Shown here one piece after another: positions 1 through 11,919 of a stretch of DNA of 64,000 bases. This stretch comes from Chlorophyllum brunneum (Eukaryota; Basidiomycota; Agaricomycetes; Agaricales; Agaricaceae): contig OY756144.1 of the NCBI GenBank assembly GCA_963576785.1, positions 1,054,001 to 1,118,000 on the forward strand, written 5' to 3'. Numbering within the stretch: position 1 is the stretch's first letter; the number at the start of each line of letters is the position of its first letter. Both the position numbers and the translations under genes were made by a program. Under the pieces are notes generated by a model. It was not told where the DNA came from. It saw only the letters and a list, made by a program, of their open reading frames with translations, and ran no database searches.

Positions 1-2167
1 AAGCGCCTCATAGGTCGGAGGTTTGACGACAGGCAAGTGCAACAAGATATCAGGTATTTTCCCTTCCAGGTTTTCGACAGGGATGACAAGCCCCACATCC
101 GCGTTGAGCATCGGGGTATCAAGAAGGACTTCGTGAGCGATAGCCCACTTCCACCATGGTGGATTTCACGGCTGTAATGAGACACGATTTATAGACTCCC
201 GAAGAAATATCATCCATGATCCTGATCAAGATGAAAGAAATTGCAGAATCATACATCGGCAATACCGTCAAGGATGCTGTCATCACGGTTCCCGCCAACT
301 TCAACGACTCGCAACGCCAGGCTACAAAGGATGCCGGAGCCATTGCCGGACTCAATGTCCTACGTATTATCAGCGAGCCTACTGCGGCCGCACTGGCCTA
401 TGGATTTTTGAACCGAAAACTAGAGGAAGAACGTACCGTACTCGTCTTTGACCTCGGTGGAGGCTCCCTCGATGTTTCCCTGCTTAAAATAGAAGGGGGA
501 GTCGTGGAAGTCAAGGCCACTGCTGGTAATACCTGGCTTGGCGGGGAAGATTTTGATAACCGTGTCGTGAGGCACTTCATCCAGGAGTTCAAACACAGAT
601 ACAACAAGGGTATTTATCCTCGAGAAGGGTAACGATATTGCAATCTGATCCGTTGAGTTAACAGGCTTGTCCCGCAATCCTCGTGCCGTCTCCCGTCTCC
701 GTTCTGCCTGTGAGCGTGCCAAATGCACGCTCTCTTCTGCAACCACAGCTTTAATCGAACTCGATGCTCTCCACGGGGGTATTGATTTTCGTGCTTCACT
801 CACTCGGGATCTTTTCGACCAACTTTGCAAGGATCTCTTTCGTCGCACCCTCCAGCCCATTGAACGTGTCCTCCGCGACTCGAAGACAAAGAAGTCCGAC
901 GTGGAGGAGATTGTACTTGTCGGTGGTTCGACCCGTGTTCCTGGTATCCGTAGTCTCGTTTGCGACTTCTTCAATGGCAAACAGCCCCGCAGTGGCATCA
1001 ACCCTGATGAAGTCGTTGCCTATGGTGCTGCCATACAAGCTGCGATTCTTTCCGGTACCTCCTCTCAGAAGATCTGGGATTTCGTCTTGCTTGACGTTGC
1101 CCCGTTCTCGCTTGGGTGGGTTACCCCGTCTTCTACAATCAGGCAAGAATATCTAGCCTGGTTACAGTATTGAGGAGGCTGGTGGTATAATGGGGACCTT
1201 CATTCGGCGCAATACCCGCATCCCTGCCACGAAATCTGAGATTACGTCGACATTCGAGGACAATCAGCCCGGTGTTCTGATTAAGGTATACGAGGGTGAA
1301 CGTGCTCGAACCGAAGACAACTACCTCCTCGGCAAATTTGAACTCTCCGGCATTCCCCCCGCTCCCCGAGGTGTTCCCCAAATTGAGATCACCTTTGAAG
1401 TTGATGCCAACGGTATTTTGGAGGTCTCGGCGTCGGACAAGACTACAAGGAACTCAAGGCGCATAACTATCGCAAACGACAGAGGGCATCTCTCCGGGGA
1501 AAATATCGAACGCATGAGGAAAGAGGCTGAGAAATATAAGAGTATACTTTGCGCCGCTAACTACACTTTCAGTTTAGCGTTGATAGCCTTTTGTTATAGG
1601 AGAAGATGAGGCCGCTTTTGCTCGCGCTCGCGCAAGGAATGACCTCGAGTCATCCGCCTATGACGCTCGTGGCTTACTCTCCGAAAACGTGGATCCTTTG
1701 TATAGGGATCTGTTAACGTCTGTTGTCGACAGGGTCGACCGGTGGCTGGAAAATTCGTCGGAGGCGTTTCTGGAGGAGTACGATGAGAAGCAGAAGGAAC
1801 TCGAAAGTATCATTGTGTGAGGGCATATCTCCACTCTTTATTCAGTACAGAGTATCAATGCCGTTCATCTAGCTCCATCAGGGACGGAATCCCTGGTACC
1901 GCTGCGCGTATGCAACCCAATGGAACTTTCAGTACCACTGTTCGTATACAACCCAAGGATGACCTAGAGGCCTACATTCGCAGGCTCTTTGACTTGATCA
2001 CAGAAAAACGGCTGGCTGGCACCGAGAGGGATAGGTTTGAGTCGTTTCTCAACATGACGATTTTGTGGCTCGATGACTCTCCGAATGCCTCAAGGCAGGA
2101 TTGCGAGGAAGTGAGGAGGAAGGTAGAATTTATTGTTAGTTATGTGTCTGGTACTTTCAGATATTAG
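1..2167 (+). CDS. Hsp70-family chaperone, 5' end outside window
   Basis: ATP-dependent Hsp70 chaperone, probably cytosolic. The reading frame is open at base 1 and continues through spliced exons 1-132, 195-609, 665-1115, 1168-about 1550, about 1609-1816 and 1873-2167. Visible Hsp70 hallmarks are [22 protein letters not shown], the phosphate loop [35 protein letters not shown], and the substrate-binding block [17 protein letters not shown]. Introns are about 50-62 bp and start GT, end AG. The C-terminus is odd: after the usual helical lid ([11 protein letters not shown] to WLENSSEA, ending KQKELESII) there is a second lid-like block ([16 protein letters not shown] to [13 protein letters not shown]) before the stop. 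There is no EEVD tail, so binding to TPR co-chaperones is not expected. The family call is firm; the doubled lid is my reading of the alignment. Confidence 0.9.
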
Positions 2168-2451
2168 TATATAGGCTTGCCATACAAATACGCTACCACG
2201 TGTACTATAGTACTTCTGATTCTGCACGTTGTCACAAAATATGTTTGAAATACAACAACCGTGACCTTGTTCTTCCCTCTCTGTTATCATGTACCAATGG
2301 GTTTTCAAGCTTCCAAGGGTTACGAGGTGTGACTTTTACTAAAGGTACGTGCCTTTTCTGACTATAAATTCTGGTGATCGGACAACACCCTCCTACGTTT
2401 CTTTTTCCAACCATGACCATCTTTTTGGTGATGCCGTGTAAACGGTATCAA

Positions 2452-3015
2452 AGGCCGTCTCTCTCAGGAAAAAACTAGACGAATGATAGACGAGGCTGAG
2501 AAATACAAAGGTAGGTAGGAGTTGCAATGCTACTACATATTTTAGTTTTGGCTCTGATGGTTTTATATTATAACAGAAGATGAGGCTGTCCTTGCTCGTG
2601 GCCAATCTGAGAATAAACTTGAATCGTATGTTTATAACCTTCGTAGCCCAAACGTAAACTCTATCCATTATCTTATGGCTGGATAACTCACCAGACGCAT
2701 CTCAGGAGTACAACAAGAAGTACAGAGAGCTGGACAGCACCGTTGCGTGAGGATACGACACCGATACCTGAACCATTCACCATAAAAAATTAATAACGCC
2801 CATCTAGTTTCATCAAGCGCGAAAATTCTGTTCGTGTGCAACCCAAGAACGATTTTTTGGGTTGCGTTCGCGGGCTTTTCAACTTGATCACGCCGAAAAA
2901 ATAAATCTAAGTCTCTTCTCCACATGACCCTTTCATGGCTCGAGAATTCTCCAAGTGCGACTCAAGAGAACCACGAAGGAACTTGTTAGTTATATTTCTG
3001 GGACTTTGAAACTTT
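2452..3015 (+). pseudogene. Decayed tandem copy of the Hsp70 3' end
   Basis: Just downstream of the Hsp70 gene, short in-frame pieces repeat its last exons in the same order: MIDEAEKYK (2483-2509), EDEAVLARGQSENKLESYVYNLRS (split by small changes, about 2577-2650), LWLDNSPDASQEYNKKYREL (about 2675-2735), then VRVQPKNDFLGCVRGLFNLI (about 2832-2890) and LSWLENSPSATQENHEG (about 2931-2975). The pieces lie in different frames with stops between them, so it no longer codes for a protein. The copy includes both lid blocks, meaning lid doubling came before this duplication. The 280 bp between the gene stop and this remnant shows nothing else recognisable. Confidence 0.75.
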
Positions 3016-3184
3016 AGTAAAGTATACGAGTTTGGTGTACGCATGCACTACACCACAAATTAGATTCGCGCGAATGCATACTCTAAGCAAAACTGAAAAA
3101 AAATATACGTGCTAAACATACACAATCCAATCAAGTCCGTTTTTTCCACCGGATCATTTTACAAAGGCCCGCGGGGTGGTGAAA

Positions 3185-6111
3185 CTAATGAACGACAACC
3201 CTCGGTTTACCCCTCCCAGTCCGATCCGGACTATCACCTTCACCCTCTTTCAACATCAACACGCAGCACCCAGCCAGTGCGAATACAACTACGGATGTGT
3301 AGACTGGGACGGCTCCGCTTATCGCGAGGAGCGAACCACCTAATAGTGGGGCGATCATTCCTCCGCTGAGGGGAAAAAGATATAAGTTTAAGTTAAGGTG
3401 GTAGGTGAGGAAGGGAGACGTACATTCTTGATAAAGCTGAAGCAATTCCACACGCTGATCCGCGTACTAAAAACACATATCAGTATATCATTACCCAAAA
3501 TAAGAGACGACAAGCGGTACCTTTCGTCCCGAAAATCTCCGGTGTCCATCCATACAATACCGCCCACATTGCCTACACCCACAAATGTCAACAACGTTTA
3601 CGCAACAAAAAAAAGAAGGGCTCACAGTAGCGCTCAAGCTAATCCCAACCGTACTCATCCTGACAGCCCAAGTGGATTCCACCATAATAAATATGACGCA
3701 AAATACTGCGGTTGTAAATGTACTCCCGGCCAATGACCAGCGTCGACCGAGTGATGATTCGATGAGCCATGCTCCAAGCTAATTTAGGTAGTGAGTATAC
3801 GTATATATGGTCATTGAAAGAGTGACGTACAATGGCTCCCGGTGTCCCACCAATAGTGAAAATCATCACATCCCACAAATTCTCTTCTAGTGTTTTAAAT
3901 TGAACACTCTCCACTACATCATCTGTTGACGATCTCATCTCTAGGAGTTTCGGAAGGTAGACATTGAACATCGTGAATGCTGTAAAAAATAATCTTAGTA
4001 TATGTAAAGGTTTCCCAACAGGAGGGGAGAACTCACCCAGAGACATAGAAAACCAAGCAGCCCAAACCAACATCGTAGTCCTAAACCACTCCGGTTCGAG
4101 AACCATACTAACCCGATCCCACCACGCAGCCAAAGGTTTCCTCACCCACATTGGCAACATCGAACATTTCCTCTCATACTCATACACCGATGACCTCCTC
4201 CTTATACTTTCCCTACTACCACTACTACTCGAACTAACACCACCACTTGATTGTCTCCTTTGAATCGATCCGGGGAGTAACAAATCTTTATTGAGTGAAT
4301 CATGTGTTGGGGAAGAGGGTTCGGCAGCGGTGATAGATGATGATGTGAGTGATATTTTCGGTAGTGGTGGGTATACGTCTGTGGTCGAATCCAGGAGAGG
4401 AGTTTTGAATGAATGTCCTTCAAGAACATTGGCGGGAGTTTGACCGATAGAATCATACTGGGTGACGAGTGGTTGTCTTTCAGTACTGCTCTTGTTCGGT
4501 GGACTTGAACTGCTACTGCTAGTCCCAGTACCATCAACATCACCAGCGTCAAATAGAGTCCTCTCGTTTACTCCTCTGATATCTACAGGCGCGGTGTTGA
4601 CTGCAGTACCATTAACATTGTGTGAGGTCACCGTGGTAGTGGTAGGGGGAAGTGCGGACGTTGAAAGGGGAGGATTTGAATGATGATCAGCGACGTCGGA
4701 TAGCTCTATTTCGAGATCCGAGCCGTTGAATTTTGAGATCATTTGGAGGGATTTGACGGCATCTTGAGGTCTACCGGCGTGAACGAGGTAGCGAGGTGAT
4801 TCGTGGAGACGGAAGAAGACGATCCGGGCGAGGAACATGGTGAGTGTCTGTGGGATATGGATATAGGTAAGAGGACCGTTTGAAGAGGAAGGAAGAGTCA
4901 GGGAGTCAGGGTCAGGTCGTTTGTAGCCATGAGGAGAGGGGGAGGTGTGGGCGGAGAGGGGAGGTATAAGCGGATAAGGAAGGGGAGGAGGAAAAATAAC
5001 CTCCACGACTGAACGTGGAAGGCCAAAAAGAAAGTAAAGACGATCTAACTTATATACGTACTATCAATGCCAGAGTCATAAGCAAGTATTTCCACCCCCT
5101 GTTCTGCGTTTCAACCTCACAATCAAGCAGAGCTGTGAATGTCGACCCCGACATGGGGGGAGACCCAGCACTAGGGCATGAATTGCCGGGAAGTATAATT
5201 AGTGCGACAAATGCGGAGAGGACGGAGCCGAAGGAGAAGAAGACCGAGAGTGCGGTGACGAGATATTGTTTTTCCTTGGGCATGTGTTCGAGAAGGAGTG
5301 TACCGTCTGTTGGCATGGAGCCCTGGAATACGAAAAGTGGGTATTAGGTGATTCCTGGGGAAGGAGTGAGACGTACGCCGACGGCACTACCAAGGAGGAA
5401 TAATGCCATGCAGAGAGTGACGAAGCTGTTGGCGAAAGAGGCAAAGAAACCGAAAACAGCTGTGAAGAAGAGAGTTGCGTTGAAGGCTGCGCTGCGGCCC
5501 AGGATGTCAGAACCTGTTGTGTGGTTGAGGCTTGGGGAGGTGAAGAAAAGTGAAGTGGCGTACATGTACCCCAGCCCACTGCTCCAATCATCATGCCAGC
5601 GAACATGGAGGAAGAGAGACTGCCAATGAAGTTGTCGGATACTGTATGAGGTGTGTGAGAGTAGGTATGAGGGGAATAGAGGGAGTGGGTGCACCTGAAT
5701 AATGCTGCTGCACGCGGGGAAGGATGATTGCTATGGCTTGAATCCACATCTAGGCAGTATGAATAAGCTGTGTGTCGTGCAAGGCGAAGAGCGTACATTA
5801 TCTGCCATCCAGCCTAGCACCAGACAGTCAGTCCCAAACGAAATAAGAGGGCGTTGGCGACGCACCGAAGCCGCAGAGGGACAAAAGCGCCCACTGGTAG
5901 CTGCCCATGCCAATTCTGTCTATGGTCTTGTCGAGCTGGGGCGTATGAGTCTACAGTGACAACAAGACCAGGAACCACACACCGGTGTGCGTTCATCGTC
6001 GTCTGAATCAACCAGACGCTGCTGCTGCTCGACGTCTGCGTCGTCCGGGAAATAGTCGTTCATGGTCGAGTGTGACCAGAGGAGAGAGGCACGGGGGGTC
6101 AGGGATGCCAT
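3185..6111 (-). CDS. MFS transporter, SVOP/SV2-like
   Basis: Membrane transporter of the major facilitator superfamily, 12 predicted spans in two halves; substrate unknown. Read on the minus strand from ATG 6111 (MASLTPRAS) through about a dozen short introns. Ordered family motifs are RIGMGSYQWALLSLCGFG, WIQAIAIILPRVQQHY, SDNFIGSLSSSMFAGMMIG, DILGRSAAFNATLFF, SMPTDGTLLLEHMPKEKQY, MFLARIVFFRLHESPRYLVH, a Ser/Thr-rich cytoplasmic loop of about 190 residues (4,190-4,750) between the halves, FRTTMLVWAAWFSMSLG, LYGWTPEIFGTKVRG and GGMIAPLLGGSLLAIS, ending GKPRVVVH and stop. The GR.. and PRYLV motifs place it with sugar/organic-ion type MFS proteins. One intron (about 4,853-5,050) is about 200 bp, long for this locus. 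Upstream ATGs at 6189 and 6210 exist but MASL gives the family-like N-terminus. All exons join in frame, so I judge it intact. Confidence 0.85.
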
Positions 6112-6224
6112 GTCGAGGACGGGTGTGGGTGGCAGAATGGCGTAATTCGCATCATTAATAACACAATTCCAATCACAACCGCTCTCCATTCCAGGCCTGA
6201 ACAGCTCCACTGCGACGACCCAGA
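6112..6224. promoter_or_regulatory. Divergent promoter between MFS transporter and NOP12-like gene
   Basis: Only 113 bp separate the two start codons, which point away from each other. The stretch must hold both 5' leaders and shared control sites, unless the leaders overlap. I see no clear TATA box. This is inferred from gene layout only. Confidence 0.45.
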
Positions 6225-8062
6225 ATGAGTCTCTCTTCGTTTCTGCTCAAGTCAACACCCAGCGTCGACACAGAGCTCGACGCTCTCTTCAAATCCCAGG
6301 CATGTCCGCGAAACTTATCGGACCTCGTCCAGGCGCCAAACACTGCCCCCATCACATCGCCGTCCAGGAAACGAAAACTAGACGCACAGCAATCAAGGCA
6401 GGCTAAACGGACAAAGACATCTGGAGCGTCCAGGGAAAAAAATCTCGAGGCTGTCAACAAGCTTTCTTCCCCGAAAAAAAATGACACCACGAGTGAAGAC
6501 GATGACTCGGAAGACGACTCTTCTAAACTTGTTCACGAATCTCTAACCGGCAGCTCAAACGCAAAATCAAAACACGGCTCAAAGCAGAAATACGTCCCTC
6601 CAGACGAGACACCAGCGCACAGAGATCAACGAACGATATTCATCGGTAACCTCTCTCTCGAAGTTGCACAAAAACGCGTACGTATCATTCTCTTTCACTT
6701 TACTGAATCTGAGCTGCGTTTTCAGCCGCTACAAAAACAACTTCAACGACATCTCCTCACTTTCATCCCCACTGCAAAAGTCGAGTCTATCCGATTTCGT
6801 TCAATACCCTTCAGTACACCCACAGCCGACCTCTCTTCCACCACCACCTCTGATCCCTCCATATCTACATCTACACAGAAGAAAAATCCATCTCAACGTG
6901 AACACGACCGTACACGTGCCTCGTCCTGGCGAACTGACCAACCCACCGACGGTGACGAAAAAAAATCCGACAAACAATACCTCAACCCGAATCAAAAAAA
7001 GAAAATCGCATTCATCAACAATGAATTCCATACTACCGCTGATACAGTTCACGCCTACCTCGTCTTTGCACATCCAATTCCTCAAGATACCCGACCGAAA
7101 AATTTACCACCGCTAGATCCCGTGATGAATCCATACGAGGCTGCTAAGGAAGCCGTCAAGAAAGCTGATGGGAGTATATTAATGGATCGGATGATTCGTG
7201 TCGATTTCGTTGGCAAATCGACATCTAGTGGTGTAAGAGAGAAAAAAGAAGGGGAAGGGGGTGAAGAAATAGGATTTGGTGATGCCGATCCGAAATGTAC
7301 CCTGTTTGTGGGCAACTTGGATTTGGAATCTAAAGAAGACGACGTACGCGCGTTTTTCGAAAGCTTGATGAAGACTGAACGCGGCGATCCTCCCATACGC
7401 GAAACCTCTGGTACTATGAAGAAGCCCCAAACTTGGGTTACGCGCGTTAGGATTATCAGGGATAAGGATACACAATTGGGTAAAGGTTTTGGTTATGTGC
7501 AATTCATTGTACGCTTCTCTTCATCACTCACAGGGTTTACATATTAATTAATGTCACTTAGGACCGTGAATGCATTGACGAACTCCTCACACTCTCCCCC
7601 CTCCAACTCAAATTCGCAAAACGCAAACTCCGAATCCAACGTTGTAAAACCATCCCAGGAACTAAACTTTCCACCGCCGTCAAAGCTAAACTCTCCCAAC
7701 CTCCTACTTCCACATCCAAATCTGACAACTCCAAACCTCGCCCTTCCCAGCCCACACCATCACAAACCAAAGTTCAAATTCAAATACCAAAAGGCGATCC
7801 GACACTCGGCAAGAAAATCGCAAATTTATCAAAAGAACAACGAAAAAAGGTTAAAGCATCTGATAGTGATCGAGTTGCCAGGCGGTTGGCGAAGAAAAAG
7901 GCTAGGATGGCTATGGGTGCTAATTTGAAAGATAAGGATAAGGTGGGAAAGAAGAGGGAGAGAGTTAGGAAGAGTTTTGGTGATGGTGGGGATTTGGTGA
8001 AGAGGAAGAAGGGAAGGGTTAGGAGTGAGAAGAGTTTGGAGAAGAGGAATTTGAAAAAATGA
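6225..8062 (+). CDS. NOP12: NOP12-like nucleolar RNA-binding protein
   Basis: Predicted 578-residue nucleolar protein of the Nop12 family, which in yeast binds pre-25S rRNA and supports 60S subunit assembly. Exons 6225-6677, 6726-7508 and 7562-8062. The first RRM opens with RTIFIGNLSLEVAQ (about residues 133-146) and is split by a long low-complexity insert; the second RRM has CTLFVGNLDLESKEDDVRAF (RNP2) and GKGFGYVQF (RNP1) near residues 345-415. The N-terminus is Lys/Ser rich and the C-terminus is a strongly basic tail (KKKARMAMG, KKRERVRKSFG, EKRNLKK) typical of nucleolar proteins. The first intron is 48 bp and has no stop in frame, so its retention would add 16 residues. Starts MSLSSFLLKS, with the MFS gene diverging upstream. 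Confidence 0.8.
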
Positions 8063-8177
8063 GATGTCACCCTAATCATTATCACGAGAAAGATGTTGCA
8101 ACGATACGAGCTTTGTTATTGGTCCTTGTATGACTGGTAGTCTGGAAGACGAGGCCATTCAGCAGATAGAGGCCAAC

Positions 8178-8500
8178 TTAGCTGCGCTCGGGTCCTCGGG
8201 TGATAAGCTCTGATGGTAAAGAGTCACGTGAACATGTCCAATGCAAGTGAGCAGCAAGCTACCTGTGCTCTTCCCCGCAATCCCATGGTCCTTCAGCCTC
8301 GCCATCTTTAGAATTAGTCTCTGGCTCAACGGTCTTTGTTGGGATGAGACAATAGAGACGGTGTAAAATGACCGTTCATTAGCCAACGGCTTGAGTGTCT
8401 CTTCTGGCAATTGGCCAGCTTTCTATGGAGACTCACTTGACCTAAACGAATACGGAATGTATTTATTTCATCTTCTGAGAATTCCTCCTGCCATCGCCCC
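8178..8500 (-). CDS. Possible small spliced gene, unrecognised
   Basis: Minus-strand exons appear to join as RWQEEFSEDEINTFRIRLG, then EETLKPLANERSFYTVSIVS, then SQQRPLSQRLILKMARLKDH and a short tail ending at 8178. Splice-like GTGAGT...CCAG and GTAGCT...ATCAG sites separate them, and an acceptor-like CTCGTAG lies before the first. I find no start codon and do not recognise the family. It sits in the 590 bp gap between the NOP12-like and F-box genes, whose promoter it would overlap. It could equally be chance open frames. Confidence 0.25.
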
Positions 8501-8652
8501 CTAATCTACGAGTCTGGCTATTCACTCTTTCCCCGATGTCGCGGGCTACTTAATCCGGCAATTGGTGTTTCAAGATTCCTCTCATAAAAGGCTCCGATCA
8601 CGTTAACGAAGACATCGAGGTTCTTCCCTCCTATTACTGGCAGCTATTCCTA

Positions 8653-10235
8653 ATGACCGCAAGCTTTCTCGACCTTCCAAACGAGCTGATCCTGAAGATC
8701 ATTAACCTGCTGGTACGCAAATGCTTGGAACGGTGCTAACCCCATGCTAATTATCTACTAGTACCCCCAACCTCTCGCCCGTCTACGCCTCGTCTCGAAA
8801 CGCATGAACGGCTTGTTTTCGCCTATTCTGTTTGAAGTCATATGTCTTCAACCATACTCTCGCCCATCCTCAACTTATTGCGCCTCTATCTCTGAAGATC
8901 TCGCTCTTGGAAAGGAACTGGTGTTTGGGCGCTATACCAGGAAAGCGAAAATCCGGCTCATCAACCCTTGGACGACGCTCGCTCAACAACTTCCCTGGGT
9001 TGGATTGCTGAATAGCTTGGCACCGATTCTCACCAACCTATATTCATTAGAGTGAGGTCTGTTTTACTGTAAATCGTCGCGTACTAAGGAGCCACCTAGA
9101 TGGAACTACTGGCCAGCTGGCATGGGATTTTCTCCTCAATTGGCAAAGGGTTTTGTTGCCCTTTGTTCCATTCCAACGGTTCGAGAGCTCTCAATCGCAT
9201 TCGAGACTAATGATCCCTTTCCTGGATTCACGCTGAAACCAATCTCCGAACTCTATTCTCTTTCGGTATTGTGGAGAATATCGCATTGCCCACCCCCAGA
9301 GCTAGTAGCGGAGATAACCGATCTCTTAGGTCGGTGTACGGGCCTCGAAACCTTCGCATTCAAGATCCCGCGCCCATTTCACCCCACAGAGACCATTTCA
9401 TTTGCCAATCTCTTCTCTGCTATCGAGTCCTTACCACCAGACCTGTGTCTGAAACTCAGGAAACTCAAGCTGGTCGGAATTTGCGTTTCCGCCGACAATT
9501 TTCGCACCCACCTGCGCCACCTTCGTTCATTAGATACGCTGAAGATATTGTTCAACCGGTATGTGGCTGCGCACGATCACTATAGCCAAATCTGTCAAAT
9601 CCTACTCGACAACGACATCTTTCTCAGGCGGTTCAGCTTGGACTGTATCCATCCACCACAAGTCTTCCAGTATCTTACTTCATACTCCGGCCTCGAACGT
9701 CTGGATCTCCATCCCAGGCACCCGCATGATGACTCGCTTGAACTTGTCCATCGCTTTTTCTCTTCTGTCTTGCCACTTCACTACCTATCACTACGGGTTC
9801 TACTGCTTGGTTGGTGTACTGAGACGGCTTGGACACGAGAGATAAGCAGGGAGGATGTGGCGCAATTAGAAAAGTGCCACCAGCTGACAAAGTTGCGCTT
9901 CTGGGTTTCTGTGAATTTGCACGGTCATTCTGTCCGCACAGAGAAATTACTGGTGAGTCATTCAACACCTATCTCGGATAGCGCTCATTGTGCATTGGCA
10001 GGCCATGTGGTTAGAAGCCACTCTACGGCTTCCACGGTTGCAGGATTGTATTATCCACCCCACTATCCTAGGTAGTCCAACACTTTCCAGGGGGTACATT
10101 TACTACGATTTGGGGCTTGAAGGCGATCCGGACGAGGGACTGGATGAATTTACTTCTGAAGCTGTTAAGGAGTTTCAGATGAACCATGTGGTAGGGTTTC
10201 CGGTGTATGTACGAGCACGTTGGTTAGGATCATGA
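8653..10235 (+). CDS. F-box protein with LRR-like C-terminus
   Basis: Predicted 478-residue protein; exons 8653-8712, 8762-9051, 9100-9952 and 10002-10235. The N-terminus FLDLPNELILKIINLL followed by PQPLARLRLVSKRMNGLFSP matches the fungal F-box, which docks to Skp1 in SCF ubiquitin ligases. The rest is Leu-rich with irregular repeats (LRKLKLVGICVS, LRSLDTLKI, LERLDLHPRHPH, LRVLLLGW), as in the large agaricomycete F-box/LRR-like families, and probably forms the substrate-recognition part. Start is chosen because it puts the F-box at residue 5, the usual place in these fungal proteins. The target is unknown. Confidence 0.75.
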
Positions 10236-11919
10236 TAATTGGTGGCAGCGCCGGAAGTTTGCAGGTGTCCAGGATTATTCCATTATCAGAACAGAATTTC
10301 ATCCCCCCTGCGCTTCTATTCTGATCAAGTGCATGGTAGCATGTGTGATATGTGATCTCCGGCCGAAATGAAAACCCTCAATCATGAAGGGGTCTTGTGC
10401 TACCTTTGGTAAAAGCGGTCTAGGATATTCCCATGAGTGACAAAAACTGCAGCTGAAGCTATGTTGTCCTTGAGATAACGTAGCATTGAAATTCTGGCAC
10501 TTCGGCCATCAACCAACGGAAAGGCAGTTGGAATACCAAATCATATATCTTCGCATCCACGAGTTATTCTTAAAATTAGTCCGATTGTTCTCTGGGTATA
10601 AATAGTTGTGGTATATATATACACATCATTTCCCTAATTGATTGCTCCCCCACCTTGTGACGCCTTATCGGGTCCTTCGTCAGATGCACCATTTTTTACT
10701 TCAGGGGCTGTAACGTTATCAATTGTGAAGTGTAACGTTATCAATTGTGAAGAAGATATGTATAGGCTAGAACCATGTCAAGTGACACGGTGCGGTGCGA
10801 GTACTGCTCCAACAAGGCATACGTGATTCTTTATTCTGAAGGGTTTTCTCTTCTTTGGTTGTGCTTCTTGATATGGGATGTCGATGTAGAATACTGTGTT
10901 GATTGGAGGATGTTTGTATGCGCGAAGTCCAAGGGGCACAAGGGGATTGGTTGATATTCGACGGCAAGGTGTGAGCTCCGGCGGCCTGAGGGTTTCGGCC
11001 CTTTGAATTGGGAGTCGTGAGTTTTGAGTTGTCTCTGTATGTCATGATATCCTGTATTTAGTTCATCACTTTCGTTCTTCGTATGACGGTTGGTGGTTTG
11101 CCCAATGACGAGAGTGGTTCAAGGTGGAGCCTGGCTGTGCCACTGTACGTATCATTTATTCGATAAGTTGGAAGGCATCGTCACATCACCCGCCTCAGCT
11201 GATTTACAATAACCTACACGCGGTGGATAGTCTCTACTTCGTGGACCATGGTAGTCGTACCTGGTGTGTCAGGATACCTCACAGTCCCACGATTACCCGA
11301 AGTCACGTTAATTGCAAGGTCCGTGACGTCCATTCCACCACCACAAACATAACTTCTACTTCGCTCACAGCCAAGATCCGTTCAGACATCGGTAGAGGTG
11401 GTCATGACGGTTATTGAACAAGACTGTGGGAGTAAATTATCAGGATAATTGGAAACATGACATGCCTTGTTCGAACACTACTTGTTTGGTGGTAGTGAAG
11501 TCAACGTTCTTTCTCCTCAACCCGCTCAATTCTTACTTGATCAGGTTTGCCGCAACACCAGCTCAGATTCCCTTGACCTGGCACACTGCGTGATTTATCA
11601 TTCTTGGTATTCTTTTAGGTTCCGCGGGTCCAAAGAAAGGTCACCTACGCCTATTGCGAGGAACCCTCGCACGGGTTTGCTTCTCCCTCTGGGAAGAATA
11701 TTTGACTCCAATTCATATTTCTATTCTTGATAGATAATTCCCAAGTCTATCTTTCCCAGACTCTCGACAGCCTTAGTCGCGTTCACCCTGGGTACTTCGT
11801 GGGCTACCGAAGAAATTAGACCAACCGATGAGACCCAAGATTTCCAACACATATATAAATTACCTACATTCACAGAGTCCCAGTACGTGAGGTGAAGTGA
11901 ATTTCGAAACTTCCTCACC
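10236..11919. other. Intergenic region, 1.7 kb
   Basis: No gene recognised. It holds a 22 bp tandem repeat (10,709-10,752), a run of TA repeats near 10,610, and from about 11,640 onward the promoter side of glyoxal oxidase copy 1. That last part (CGGGTTTGCTTCTCCCTCTG and neighbours) resembles the upstream flanks of copies 2 and 3. The short open frames are not protein-like. Confidence 0.6.
10709..10752. repeat. 22 bp perfect tandem duplication
   Basis: The 22-mer beginning TGTAACGTTATC occurs twice head to tail with no mismatch. Each unit contains TAACGTTA and CAATTG palindromes. Function unknown. Confidence 0.9.

Noticed and set aside
420..1146. Long minus-strand frames opposite the Hsp70 gene
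   Set aside because: Antisense of conserved Hsp70 exons; long antisense frames are a known codon-bias effect in Hsp70 genes.
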